From Deltaproteobacteria bacterium HGW-Deltaproteobacteria-18 (lineage in GTDB: Bacteria > Desulfobacterota > Desulfovibrionia > Desulfovibrionales > Desulfomicrobiaceae), in the NCBI GenBank assembly GCA_002841885.1, contig PHBE01000001.1:1-64000 (forward strand): a DNA stretch of 64,000 bases, in the 5' to 3' direction. Position 1 is the first letter of the stretch. Each line of letters opens with the position of its first letter. Below the pieces are notes generated by a model, which worked only from the letters and a program-made list of their open reading frames with translations, was not told the origin of the DNA and did not search any database. Positions 18,201-27,212 of the stretch are shown here, one piece after another. The translations under genes and the position numbers were made by a program.

Positions 18201-19717
18201 ATGCTGTCCTCCTGTCTTTTGGCCAAGCGGTTCAGGGCGTTCAGATACGCCTTGGCGCTGGCCACGATGATGTCCGCATCAGATGCGCGGCCCACCGAAG
18301 TTTTTCCGTTCTCTTCTATCTTGACGGTTACCTCGCCCTGGGCGTCGGTGCCGCCGGTTATGGCATTGACCGCATAGCGGACCAGTTTGGGGCTACGCCC
18401 CACGACCTTGCCGATGGTGTTGAAAACAGCATCGATGGGGCCTGTCCCGAAATCCGACAGGATGCGTTCTTCGCCGTCCACATACATTTTGACGACCGCG
18501 TTGGGGATGGCCATGTTGCCGCTCAAGGCGCTCAGGTATTCCAGGCGGTACTTGTCCGGAAGGCGGAAAATCTCATCGAGGACGACGGCCTCGAGGTCTT
18601 CGACGAAAATCTCCTTCTTGCGGTCGGCCAGTTTTTTCATGGCCGTGAAAACAATGCCGAGCTGCTCCTCATCGAGGCGGTAGCCCAGATCCTTGAGGCG
18701 CTTGTCGAAGGCGGCGCGACCCGAATGCTTGCCCAGAACCATGTCCTCTTCCTGACGTCCCACGGATTCGGGAGTCATGATCTCATAGGTCTGGCGATTC
18801 TTGAGAACTCCATCCTGGTGGATTCCAGATTCATGGGCAAACGCATTAGCACCGATAATCGATTTGTAAGGGGGTATAGGCTGACCGATGATCAAAGACA
18901 AGAGCCGGGTGGAGGGGAAAATCTGCTCTTTATTGATGTTTGTGGTCAGCTGATAGAAATCCTTGCGCACGTCCATGGACATGACCACCTCTTCCAGGGC
19001 CGCGTTGCCGGCGCGCTCGCCGATGCCGCTCAGGGTCACTTCGGCCTGACGTGCGCCTGCCTTCAAGGCCGCCAGGGTGTTGGCCGTGGCCAGGCCCAGG
19101 TCGTTGTGGCAGTGCACGGAAAAGACGGCCTTGTGACTGCCCTTCACGTTTTCGAGCAGGTACTTGATCAGCTCCGCGAATTCCTGGGGCTGGGTGTAGC
19201 CGACGGTGTCCGGGATGTTGATGGTCGTGGCCCCTGCCGCGATGACGCGATCGAAGACCTGAACCAGAAAGGGCCAATCGGAACGGGAGGCGTCCTCGGC
19301 GGAGAATTCAACATTGGAGGTCTTCGACGCCGCGTATTTGACGGCGGCCTCGGCCATGTCCAGAACCTCGTGACGCTCCTTGCGCAGCTTGAACTTCATG
19401 TGAATGTCCGAAGTGGCCAGGAAGGTGTGGATTCGCGCCTGCGGGTTGCCCTTGACCGCATCCCAGGCACGATCGATATCACTGGGCAGCGCACGGCAAA
19501 GTCCGGCCACCTGGCAGTTCTGCACGGCCAGGGCAATGTCGCGCACGGCCTCGAAATCGCCCTGGCTTGCGGCGGGAAAGCCGGCCTCGATGATGTCGAC
19601 GCCGAGTATTTCGAGCTGCCGTGCCAGACGAACCTTCTCGTCTCGGTTCATGGTTGCGCCGGGAGACTGCTCGCCGTCACGCAAGGTCGTGTCGAAAATG
19701 AAAATTCTTTCTGACAT
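18185..19717 (-). CDS. leuA: 2-isopropylmalate synthase
   Basis: 510 residues. Condenses acetyl-CoA with 2-ketoisovalerate, the committed step of leucine synthesis. N-terminal DTTLRDGEQSPGATM with metal-binding Asp, HCHNDLGLATANTLAALKAGA with metal-binding His, then a linker and the C-terminal LeuA dimer domain (about residues 380-510) through which leucine feedback acts. AAAGGAG lies before ATG 19717. 124 bases separate it from pssA; I see no clear leucine leader peptide or T-box there. Confidence 0.95.
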   Translation of the reverse strand: MSERIFIFDTTLRDGEQSPGATMNRDEKVRLARQLEILGVDIIEAGFPAASQGDFEAVRDIALAVQNCQVAGLCRALPSDIDRAWDAVKGNPQARIHTFLATSDIHMKFKLRKERHEVLDMAEAAVKYAASKTSNVEFSAEDASRSDWPFLVQVFDRVIAAGATTINIPDTVGYTQPQEFAELIKYLLENVKGSHKAVFSVHCHNDLGLATANTLAALKAGARQAEVTLSGIGERAGNAALEEVVMSMDVRKDFYQLTTNINKEQIFPSTRLLSLIIGQPIPPYKSIIGANAFAHESGIHQDGVLKNRQTYEIMTPESVGRQEEDMVLGKHSGRAAFDKRLKDLGYRLDEEQLGIVFTAMKKLADRKKEIFVEDLEAVVLDEIFRLPDKYRLEYLSALSGNMAIPNAVVKMYVDGEERILSDFGTGPIDAVFNTIGKVVGRSPKLVRYAVNAITGGTDAQGEVTVKIEENGKTSVGRASDADIIVASAKAYLNALNRLAKRQEDSICARL

Positions 19718-19841
19718 GATGCACTCCTTTTAATGGATGATGTATAATCGATAAGTGATAAAGACCGCGACTGACCCTGGCTGAATATACGCCTGGATGG
19801 CCGTTTCCTGCAAACGATGCTGAGGGGGTTACGTGTTTCCT

Positions 19842-20600
19842 TTACGAGATCTTGTGAGAAGACTCTCGTAGGAAGGATTTCCCGCGTAGGGGTAGAAAAA
19901 AGTAGGTGTAGATGAGACCGGAGATGATGTAGCCGATGAAGAACACAAAGCTCAGAAGCTTTGGTTCGGAGGCGACGAGCACGAAGATGAGCAGTGCTGT
20001 CACCGTGGCGCTGAAGCGGTGTGCGCGAATGACCTCGGCGTCCTTGAAGGAAGCGTAACGGACATTGCTGACCATGAGAATGGAGACCAGAAAAGCGAGC
20101 CCAAGCGTGATGCCGGGCACCATGCCGGCCATGGATTCAGGGATGTAGGAAGAAAAGAGGACAAACGTGGCCAAGGTGCAGGCCGCCGCCGGAATGGGCA
20201 GGCCGATGAAGAATTTCTTGCTGATCTTGCCCGTCTGGATGTTGAAGCGGGCCAGCCTGAGCGAGCCGCAAGCCATGACCAGAAAGGAGGCCATCATGCC
20301 CAGGCGGCCGAACTCGAAAGTGTTCCACTGGTGGATCATGATGGCCGGACCGACGCCGAAAGCGACGAGATCGACCAGCGAATCCAGCTGAACACCGAAA
20401 TCGGATGCCGAATTGGTCAGCCGAGCCAGTTTTCCATCCAGTCCGTCAAAGACGCAGCTGACGATAATGGCCACGGCAGCCATCTCGAAACGCCCGTCGA
20501 TGGACCACAGAATACCCAGGAAGCCAGTCAGCAGACTGGCCATGGTCATCATGTTGGGGAGCAGATAGTATCCCCGATGTTTGGGTTTCAAGTGTTCCAT
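19842..20600 (-). CDS. pssA: CDP-diacylglycerol-serine O-phosphatidyltransferase
   Basis: 252 residues, integral membrane protein with about eight hydrophobic segments. The CDP-alcohol phosphotransferase motif is present as DGLDGKLARLTNSASDFGVQ followed by LDSLVD. It makes phosphatidylserine from CDP-diacylglycerol and serine; the product is decarboxylated by Psd, whose gene lies 24 bases upstream. The two genes give phosphatidylethanolamine. Confidence 0.93.
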   Translation of the reverse strand: MEHLKPKHRGYYLLPNMMTMASLLTGFLGILWSIDGRFEMAAVAIIVSCVFDGLDGKLARLTNSASDFGVQLDSLVDLVAFGVGPAIMIHQWNTFEFGRLGMMASFLVMACGSLRLARFNIQTGKISKKFFIGLPIPAAACTLATFVLFSSYIPESMAGMVPGITLGLAFLVSILMVSNVRYASFKDAEVIRAHRFSATVTALLIFVLVASEPKLLSFVFFIGYIISGLIYTYFFLPLRGKSFLRESSHKIS

Positions 20601-20624
20601 TACGGTCCTGAATAAAGCTCTTTT

Positions 20625-21266
20625 TTATTTCTTGCGGGCCAGGATCGACTGTCCTGCAAAAACCTTGTCACCAATACGAACACTTGGTTCATACTCGGCA
20701 GGCAGGTAAAGGTCAACTCTGGATCCGAACTTGATCAGTCCGAAACGCTGGCCACGGCTCAGGGCGTCGCCCTCCTCCCCCCAGCAGATGATACGCCGCG
20801 CGATGAGCCCTGCGATCTGGACCATGGTCCAGCTGCGGCCATCCCCGTCCTCGATCAGGAGCGAGTTGCGCTCGTTGTCGGTGGAGGCCTTGTCGAAGGA
20901 GGCGTTGAGGAATTTCCCGCCGAAATAGGAGATGCGCGCAATGCGACCGGCCACGGGCATGCGGTTCACGTGCACGTTGAAGACGTTCATGAACACGCAG
21001 ACGGCGGTACGGTCCTCGCCGGTCATGGGATCGCGCATGGTCTCGACCTTGATGACCTTGCCGTCGGCCGGAGACACGGCAATACCCGGCTCCTGTGGAA
21101 CCACACGCTCCGGATCGCGGAAGAAGTTCAGCACCAGGAAGAGGACCACGAGCAGGACGGTCGCCATGAACCAGCAGTCAAGCAGGGCGAAGGTCAGGGT
21201 GGCGATGGCCGTAAAGAATACAAAGGGCAGGCCTTCAAGAGAGAGGCCGATCGAGGGCTTGTACAT
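20625..21266 (-). CDS. psd: Phosphatidylserine decarboxylase (short type)
   Basis: 213 residues. Two N-terminal membrane segments (about 12-50), then NFFRDPERVVP, SPADGKV and FMNVFNVHVNRMP blocks. C-terminal KFGSRVDLYLP contains the Gly-Ser pair where self-cleavage creates the pyruvoyl group. This is the compact ~210-aa Psd form. An AGGAG site lies before ATG 21266. First gene of the psd-pssA pair that leads into the leu genes. Confidence 0.93.
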   Translation of the reverse strand: MYKPSIGLSLEGLPFVFFTAIATLTFALLDCWFMATVLLVVLFLVLNFFRDPERVVPQEPGIAVSPADGKVIKVETMRDPMTGEDRTAVCVFMNVFNVHVNRMPVAGRIARISYFGGKFLNASFDKASTDNERNSLLIEDGDGRSWTMVQIAGLIARRIICWGEEGDALSRGQRFGLIKFGSRVDLYLPAEYEPSVRIGDKVFAGQSILARKK

Positions 21267-21343
21267 GAAAACTCCTGATCAATTGATAAGCAAGGGCCTG
21301 ACTACTCGCGGGGGATGAGAGTTTCAAGCCAAATTTTCCCCGG

Positions 21344-22618
21344 TCATTTTCCCGGCCGTGGACCTGAATACAGTTTTTTCCATTCATCAAGAAAGAGAAT
21401 GGCTGTCTCCAGACGGTCCAGACGGCCTTCCCGGCCGCGCAGGGTACAGACCAGATCCTCGAAACTCACCGTTGGGGCAAGGTTCAATCCGGCCAGAAGG
21501 GCTTCCACTTCCGAGCGCAGATGCGGAGCGATTTGAGCCCGCCAATCATCTGGCGGGATCTCCTTTACGTGCATGAATTTTGCCGCGTGCCGCAACAGGG
21601 TCTGCATGCGGTGCGCGTAGGTGTGCTCGGCCAGCACCCTGGCCCTGCCCCTGGCCGCGACCTCGGACCTGGCCTCGGGATGGGCCAGGTAGTACGCGAT
21701 GCTTTGCAGCAGTTCGGGCATGTCCGAAAAAAGGGCCAATTCCCCTTCTGCGAAAAGCTCGGGCAAGAGCCCGCGCCGGTCCACCAGCTGAAAAGCGCCA
21801 CAGGCCGCAAGCTCGAAGGTGCGGGGATTGACGAAATCCCCATCCCCCACCAATACGCCCGGCCTGACGGAAGAATGCAGGTTCACGTTGATGGTCGTGG
21901 CGTTGAAGATACGCACCACTTCCTCGGTCTCTATGCGCGCCCCGTCCCGCTGCAGATAGGGGGCAAGGGTCGTCTCTCCGTCCCAGTCGTTGCCCCAGAT
22001 GCGCAGGCCATGGCCGGCCAGTTGCCGAAAAGCCAGGCGCCGGTTGGGGTAGCCCGCGCCCACAAAGGAAATTTCGCTGCCGCACTTGCGCCGTTCAACG
22101 GCTGACAACTCCAACGGCCGGTGCACGAACGGATCCGCCGCCAGAGGCAGATAGAATGAGTCCCGCTGCCCCAACGCCGCCAGCTGTTCCGCGAAATCTC
22201 CCTTCTGGATGACCGCGAACAGGTCGTAATAGGGGGCAAAGGCCTTCCAGTACGGAAAGACCTCGCGGTCTTCCACGAACCACATGGCTGTCGGCACCTT
22301 GTCTCGCCGGAGACGTTTGAGGGCCTGCCGGGACAAGGGAGCCTGCGCCATGGCCAGAACCAGGTCGGGGCAGAATGTTTCGACCTTGGCCAGGATGGCC
22401 TGGGACACGACCTGCAGGAAGCTGTTTTCCAAATAATCAAGACGGTCCGTGCCCACGCGCAAGGTCTTCAGCGCCGAAAAGGCTCCAAAAAAATCCGGAG
22501 CCTCGAAATATTCTACCACGTGCCCAAGCTCTCGCAGCGCGTTCCCGCAGTAGCGTCCGATAGGCAGGGAGCCTCCGTACATGGGTAAAACAACCAGAAT
22601 TCGCCGTGTCTCAGTCAT
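21344..22618 (-). CDS. Glycosyltransferase, CgeB/DUF3880 type
   Basis: 424 residues from ATG 22618, which lies 8 bases inside the end of the family 9 glycosyltransferase gene. The upstream part of the frame (to 22789) is that gene's shadow. N-terminal ILVVLPMYGGSLPIGRY, middle AMWFVEDREVFPYW and FVGAGYPNRR, and the C-terminal VRIFNATTINVNLH / RTFELAACGAFQL block match CgeB-like glycosyltransferases (GT-B fold). Such enzymes often act in spore, flagellin or surface glycosylation; the acceptor here is unknown. Confidence 0.8.
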   Translation of the reverse strand: MTETRRILVVLPMYGGSLPIGRYCGNALRELGHVVEYFEAPDFFGAFSALKTLRVGTDRLDYLENSFLQVVSQAILAKVETFCPDLVLAMAQAPLSRQALKRLRRDKVPTAMWFVEDREVFPYWKAFAPYYDLFAVIQKGDFAEQLAALGQRDSFYLPLAADPFVHRPLELSAVERRKCGSEISFVGAGYPNRRLAFRQLAGHGLRIWGNDWDGETTLAPYLQRDGARIETEEVVRIFNATTINVNLHSSVRPGVLVGDGDFVNPRTFELAACGAFQLVDRRGLLPELFAEGELALFSDMPELLQSIAYYLAHPEARSEVAARGRARVLAEHTYAHRMQTLLRHAAKFMHVKEIPPDDWRAQIAPHLRSEVEALLAGLNLAPTVSFEDLVCTLRGREGRLDRLETAILFLDEWKKLYSGPRPGK

Positions 22619-23873
22619 GGGCCCTTCCTCGCAGTGTTTGGGGCAGCATCCAGTCGCGCTCCAGAATCCAGTTTTCCTCCGGCAGAAATTCCCCTCCCTC
22701 CGGCATGGGCACGCCGGCATAGGCGGCGGCCATCGCCCTGAAGGCCTTTCGCCGCTCTGCTCCGGGGTCCGTACCGGCGACGGCGGCAAAGGTCAGGCCC
22801 AGCTCGTCGAAGCCGCTGCTCATGACCGCGCACCCCGGCGCAAGCTCCCGGAACGTGTGGCCGCTGACATGGCGCAGCACGGACGGGTCGCCGAAAACCC
22901 GGCGACAGGCAACGTCATGCGGGCAGGGCGTGGTTTCCAGACAGGGCGCGCACTCTCTTGTGGCCTGCAGGACCAGGTGCCCCCGGCCATAGGGCCCGGT
23001 CTCGTGACACCAGGCTGAAGAAAGAAAAAAAGCCAGCACCGGCACGCCCAGATGGGCAGCCAGATGCATGGTTCCGGTATCCGGGCTGACGAGCAGATCG
23101 AGCCCGCCCACGGTGTCATGAAGCTCTTGCCAGCCGGTGCGGCCGACCAGGTCGCGGACCTCGCTCCGGAGCGAAGCGGGCAGCAGGGCCGTGAGTTCCT
23201 TGGCGGCCCGCCGCTCCCCGCCGGAGCCGAGCAAATGGATGGGGCCGTGACCCACGCGCCCGGCCGCGGCCTGGACAAGCGGAGCCAGCATCCCGGCAGG
23301 CAGGGACCTGCGGGCGTTCTGCCCGGCCATGACCACCCCAATGCCGCCGCCGCGCGGGACCGCATCGGGATTGAGCAGCTCGGGCAGAACCGGCTGCTCG
23401 GCATAAAGCCCCCACACGTCGACCAGGTTGAGGCCGGTCAGGGCGCGGACTCTGGTCCAGCGCATGATCTGCCCGGGCCAGGAATCGATCAGCCGCTGCC
23501 CCCGATGAGAACGGTAGCCCCGGACCGAGGAACACGGAAACATCCCGGCCAGGGCGAAACTCGGCCCGGAAAAATTGAGGTTGTAGATGCGGTGGAAATC
23601 GAGGTCCATGATACCGCCCAGATCCTCGTGCACCCGCGCCAGAATATCCGGGCCGTGAACCCCGTGGGCGGCAATGCCGTGCACCTGGACCCCCGGATAG
23701 ACGATCCGGGCCAGGGACTTAAGCGAATCGTCCACCAACAGGTGCGCCTCGCCTTCGCCCTGCAGGGAGCGCAGCAGACGCTTGGTCTGGAGCAGGTCGC
23801 CGAACCGGGCCAGCTGGATGACCAGATATTTGAGGGAGGATTTGCAACGCATGTCGGAATCGCAGGAATTCAT
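22611..23873 (-). CDS. Glycosyltransferase family 9 (heptosyltransferase-like)
   Basis: 420 residues. N-terminal YLVIQLARFGDLLQTKRLLR is the ADP-heptose:LPS heptosyltransferase opening. GIGVVMAGQNARRSLP and VSPDTGTMHLAAHLGVPVLA are the nucleotide-sugar site. Cys-rich ECAPCLETTPCPHDVACRR is also typical. It probably adds heptose to a surface glycan and is co-translated with the CgeB-like enzyme. The start could be ATG 23873 or the internal ATG 23852; the family motif begins near residue 16. Confidence 0.83.
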   Translation of the reverse strand: MNSCDSDMRCKSSLKYLVIQLARFGDLLQTKRLLRSLQGEGEAHLLVDDSLKSLARIVYPGVQVHGIAAHGVHGPDILARVHEDLGGIMDLDFHRIYNLNFSGPSFALAGMFPCSSVRGYRSHRGQRLIDSWPGQIMRWTRVRALTGLNLVDVWGLYAEQPVLPELLNPDAVPRGGGIGVVMAGQNARRSLPAGMLAPLVQAAAGRVGHGPIHLLGSGGERRAAKELTALLPASLRSEVRDLVGRTGWQELHDTVGGLDLLVSPDTGTMHLAAHLGVPVLAFFLSSAWCHETGPYGRGHLVLQATRECAPCLETTPCPHDVACRRVFGDPSVLRHVSGHTFRELAPGCAVMSSGFDELGLTFAAVAGTDPGAERRKAFRAMAAAYAGVPMPEGGEFLPEENWILERDWMLPQTLRGRAHD

Positions 23874-24013
23874 GCCCCTTCATCCGGCAAAAAACCGGAA
23901 AAGTCCAGAACTCCCCGGATTATCAGACCTCTCGCCCGGCAGGACCGGACTGGACGGAAAGCGGGGGGCCTGACGTCTTGGACAAGCAGGACTCGCTCTG
24001 CTAGACGACAGGC

Positions 24014-24703
24014 ATGCGTTATTATCCTCTGCTTTTGGATCTGACAGGCATGCATTGCCTGGTCATCGGCGCGGGCGAAGTCGGCCGGCGCAAGATCGAG
24101 GGACTGCTGCAATGCGCCCCGGCGCTGGTCACCGCCATCGACCCCGCGCCGCCAAGCCCGGAACTGACCGAGCTTCTTGCAAGGCAGGACAACTTCTCGT
24201 ATGAACAGCGGCCCTTCGCCGAAACGGACCTGGCCCGGGCGCGGCTGGTTTTTGCCTGCACCAGCGACCGCGCCGTGAACGCCGCAATCGGCCGGATCTG
24301 CATGGAGCGAGGCATACTGTGCAACATGACCGATGCCCCCGGGCATGGCAGTTTCGTGCTCCCGGCCAGCATCACCCGCGGCGATCTGACCATCTCCATT
24401 TCCACCAGCGGAGCCAGCCCGGCCCTGGCACGGGTCATCCGCCGGGATCTGGAGAAACGATACGGGCCGGAATACGAGACCATGACCCGTCTTCTGGCTG
24501 ACATCAGGACCGCGCTGCTGGCCCTGGGTCGAAGCAGCGACGAGAACAGGGAGATCTTCCGCCGGCTGGCCGCCTCCGCCCTGCCGGACCTGATCAAGAA
24601 CACCGATCGGCACGCCTGCCTGGAACTGCTCCGGAACGTGCTTCCCACTGACCTGCATACAAGAATCGGAGAATGGTGTGATGACTGCTTCCCGACTTTT
24701 TGA
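24014..24703 (+). CDS. Precorrin-2 dehydrogenase / sirohydrochlorin ferrochelatase-like (siroheme synthase N-domain)
   Basis: 229 residues. Rossmann motif CLVIGAGEVGRRKIEGLL near residue 15 and the CNMTDAPGHGSFVLPASI / ISISTSGASPALAR region of the CysG/Met8 N-terminal domain; no methyltransferase domain. It oxidises precorrin-2 to sirohydrochlorin. In sulfate reducers this precursor feeds siroheme for sulfite reductase and the alternative heme route (family knowledge). It overlaps ccsA by 23 bases and stands two genes before hemA, so tetrapyrrole genes are grouped. Confidence 0.9.
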   Translation: MRYYPLLLDLTGMHCLVIGAGEVGRRKIEGLLQCAPALVTAIDPAPPSPELTELLARQDNFSYEQRPFAETDLARARLVFACTSDRAVNAAIGRICMERGILCNMTDAPGHGSFVLPASITRGDLTISISTSGASPALARVIRRDLEKRYGPEYETMTRLLADIRTALLALGRSSDENREIFRRLAASALPDLIKNTDRHACLELLRNVLPTDLHTRIGEWCDDCFPTF

Positions 24704-25508
24704 ACTGATCATAGCACTGCTCTACCTGTCCGGGTCGGTTTCATACCCCCTGGGCCTGGTCCTGCGCCGCGCGTTCCTCAAACGCATCGCGGCCTGGACA
24801 TCCGCGCTGGCCTTTGGCCTGCATACCGTGGACCTGGGCCTGCGTTTTATGGAGCTCGGGGCCGCCAATCTGCAGCACGGCCAGTTCTACATGAGCCTCA
24901 TGGCCTGGTTTTTCGTACTCATCTTTTTTGTCCTGTGGTGGCGTCTCAAGCACGACTTTCTGTCCATGATCACCGCGCCGCTGGCGCTGGTCCTCTTTTC
25001 CTCTTCCCTGGCAGTGCGCACCCAGGTCCTGGCCGTGCCCGAGCATTTCAGCGTGCTGTGGTTCAGCCTGCATGTCGGCACCATCTTCGTCTCGCTCGCG
25101 CTCATCGCCATGGCCTTCGGCGCCGGGGTGGCCTATCTGCACCTGGAAAGACTGATCAAGACCAAGGCCAAGCTGCCCGGGTTCTCCAAGGAACTGCCCT
25201 CCCTGGAGACCTTCGACAGAGCCAATCACTGGGCGGTGAGCATCGGGTTTCCGCTTTACACCATTAGCTTGCTTGCCGGATTTCTGTGGGCATCCTTCAC
25301 CTGGAAGAAAGTCATCAGCTGGGACCCAAAGGAGCTGATCTCCATCGTCATCTGGGTTCTTTTCGCCCTGCTCTTCCATCAACGCATGGCCCTGGGCTGG
25401 AGAGGCCGCAAACCGGCACGGACGGCAATAATCCTTTTCATTCTTTGTCTTGTCTCCCTGGTCGGGGTCAACTTTCTGTTGCCCTCACACCATAGCTTCA
25501 GACAGTAA
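24681..25508 (+). CDS. Cytochrome c assembly protein (CcsA/HemX-like)
   Basis: 275 residues from ATG 24681 (a GTG lies directly before it). About eight membrane segments. The WDPKELISIVIWVLFAL segment is the tryptophan-rich region of the CcsA/CcmC heme-handling family, with His residues in helices (for example FGLHTVDLGLR, FSLHVGTIF). It lies between siroheme and hemA genes, as in other Desulfovibrionales. It may handle heme for cytochrome c maturation or support HemA like HemX; the two roles cannot be separated here. Confidence 0.85.
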   Translation: MTASRLFELIIALLYLSGSVSYPLGLVLRRAFLKRIAAWTSALAFGLHTVDLGLRFMELGAANLQHGQFYMSLMAWFFVLIFFVLWWRLKHDFLSMITAPLALVLFSSSLAVRTQVLAVPEHFSVLWFSLHVGTIFVSLALIAMAFGAGVAYLHLERLIKTKAKLPGFSKELPSLETFDRANHWAVSIGFPLYTISLLAGFLWASFTWKKVISWDPKELISIVIWVLFALLFHQRMALGWRGRKPARTAIILFILCLVSLVGVNFLLPSHHSFRQ

Positions 25509-25528
25509 TCTCTAGACATCACCAATCC

Positions 25529-26857
25529 ATGAATCAGGAAATCTATCTCGTTGGTTTGAATCACAAGACCGCCGGTGTCGACATCAGGGAACGCTTTGCG
25601 CTGACCGATTGCGACCCTGCCGCCACCGGTCTGGTCAGCGAAGCCGGGGCCGTGAACGAAGCCATGATCCTCTCGACCTGCAACCGCGTCGAATTTCTGG
25701 TTGTCGGAGCGGAAGTGGCGGACATGCGCGCAAGAATCCTGCGCTTTTGGGCCGACCAGTGCGGACAGCCCGCCAGCGATCTGGAAGGCCACACCTACTG
25801 TCATGTCGGAGACGATGCCGTAAGCCACCTCTTCACCGTGGCCTCAAGCCTCGATTCCATGATCCTGGGCGAACCCCAGATTCTGGGTCAGCTCAAGACG
25901 GCTTACCGCAACGCCGTGGAAAAAGGTGCGGCCAGGGTCATCGTCAACCGTCTGCTGCACAAGGCTTTTTCCGTGGCCAAAAGGGTCCGCACCGAGACGG
26001 CCATCGCCTCCAGTGCGGTATCAATCAGCTATGCGGCCGTGGAACTTGCGCGCAAGATCTTCACCGACCTGACCAACCACCGCGCCCTCTTGATCGGCGC
26101 GGGGGAAATGGCCGAACTGGCAGCGACGCACCTTCTTTCCTCCGGCGTGCGCGACATCACCGTGGTCAACCGCACCCTGGCCAAGGGCGAGGAACTGGCC
26201 AGGCAGTTCAAGGGCCGCGCCATGCCCTTCGAGGAACTGCATCAGGCGCTCCTTGAAACGGACATCGTCATCAGCTCCACGGGTTCGCCCACGGCCATCA
26301 TCCGCGCCAAGGACATGAAGGAAGTGCTGCGCAAACGCCGCCACAAACCGATCTTCTTCATCGACATCGCCGTGCCGCGAGACATCGACCCCGACATCAA
26401 CGGGCTCGACAACGTCTATCTCTACGACATCGACGACCTCAAAGAGGTGGTCGAAGAAAACCTGGCCGGAAGACAGCAGGAAGCGCAGAAGGCCAGAACC
26501 ATAGTCGCCGAGGAAGTGGGCGCCTTCATGCGCTGGCGCGACGGACTGGCCCTGCAGCCGACCATCGTAGCGCTGCTGGACCAGGGTGAATGCATTGCAC
26601 GCAAGGAGCTCAGGAAATCCATCAAACAGCTCGGACCCAACCCGGATCCGCAGATGGTCGCCATCCTTGAGCGACTGGCCAAATCCCTGTGTCACAAGAT
26701 CTACCACGAGCCCATAAGCTACCTCAAACGCCGTTCCCTGGAAGAAGGGTCGGCCCAGCGGTTCATCCACAATGCCCGCCGGATGTTCAATCTGGACGAG
26801 GAAGCCATCCCCGAAGACGCCCATCTGGACCGAAAAGTCCCGACCGGCAGCAAATAA
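25529..26857 (+). CDS. hemA: Glutamyl-tRNA reductase
   Basis: 442 residues. Reduces glutamyl-tRNA to glutamate-1-semialdehyde, the first step of C5 tetrapyrrole synthesis. N-terminal LVGLNHKTAGVDIRERF, STCNRVEF with the catalytic Cys, ILGEPQILGQLK, the Rossmann segment LIGAGEMAELAATHL, and a C-terminal dimerisation helix. Follows ccsA by 20 bases. Normal length. Confidence 0.95.
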   Translation: MNQEIYLVGLNHKTAGVDIRERFALTDCDPAATGLVSEAGAVNEAMILSTCNRVEFLVVGAEVADMRARILRFWADQCGQPASDLEGHTYCHVGDDAVSHLFTVASSLDSMILGEPQILGQLKTAYRNAVEKGAARVIVNRLLHKAFSVAKRVRTETAIASSAVSISYAAVELARKIFTDLTNHRALLIGAGEMAELAATHLLSSGVRDITVVNRTLAKGEELARQFKGRAMPFEELHQALLETDIVISSTGSPTAIIRAKDMKEVLRKRRHKPIFFIDIAVPRDIDPDINGLDNVYLYDIDDLKEVVEENLAGRQQEAQKARTIVAEEVGAFMRWRDGLALQPTIVALLDQGECIARKELRKSIKQLGPNPDPQMVAILERLAKSLCHKIYHEPISYLKRRSLEEGSAQRFIHNARRMFNLDEEAIPEDAHLDRKVPTGSK

Positions 26858-26868
26858 CGGAGAATCCC

Positions 26869-27201
26869 ATGCGCGCCTTTGTCATCGATGAAATCACCCC
26901 CGAAGACATGGAAAAGCTCGAAAACTGGCTCAAGGAACAGGAGCTATTGAGCATCGAGCACCTGTTCCACTTCAACCTGCCGCCTGCGCTCCTTTCGCCC
27001 GTGCAGCAGGAACACGCCCCCGAATGCGGACCGTTCTACATGGCCGTCGAGACTGGCCGCGACTGGGTCCGGCTCGAACTCCTGGTCCGGGCCAAACGCA
27101 TCCTGCGCTGCGCGTGCATCGCCTACGCCACTCCCGAGCAGCAGGAGCACATGATCACCTACCTGGAAAACCTGCTCAAAGACCTGAATATCCCCCTCTG
27201 A
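26869..27201 (+). CDS. Uncharacterised protein in the hemA operon
   Basis: 110 residues from ATG 26869 (ACGGAGAA upstream), starting 11 bases after hemA. The frame is open further upstream inside hemA but without meaning. Soluble and acidic, with no motif I recognise: MRAFVIDEITPEDMEKLENW opens it and LEVLVRAKRILRC-like and helical YLENLLKDL segments close it. tilS follows by 11 bases, so it is probably co-transcribed with hemA and tilS. Function unknown. Confidence 0.7.
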   Translation: MRAFVIDEITPEDMEKLENWLKEQELLSIEHLFHFNLPPALLSPVQQEHAPECGPFYMAVETGRDWVRLELLVRAKRILRCACIAYATPEQQEHMITYLENLLKDLNIPL

Positions 27202-27212
27202 TCCCAAAGCCC

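Noticed and set aside
19718-19841. Possible leucine leader peptide or T-box before leuA
   Set aside because: No run of Leu codons with a terminator/antiterminator pair, and no T-box sequence, could be seen.
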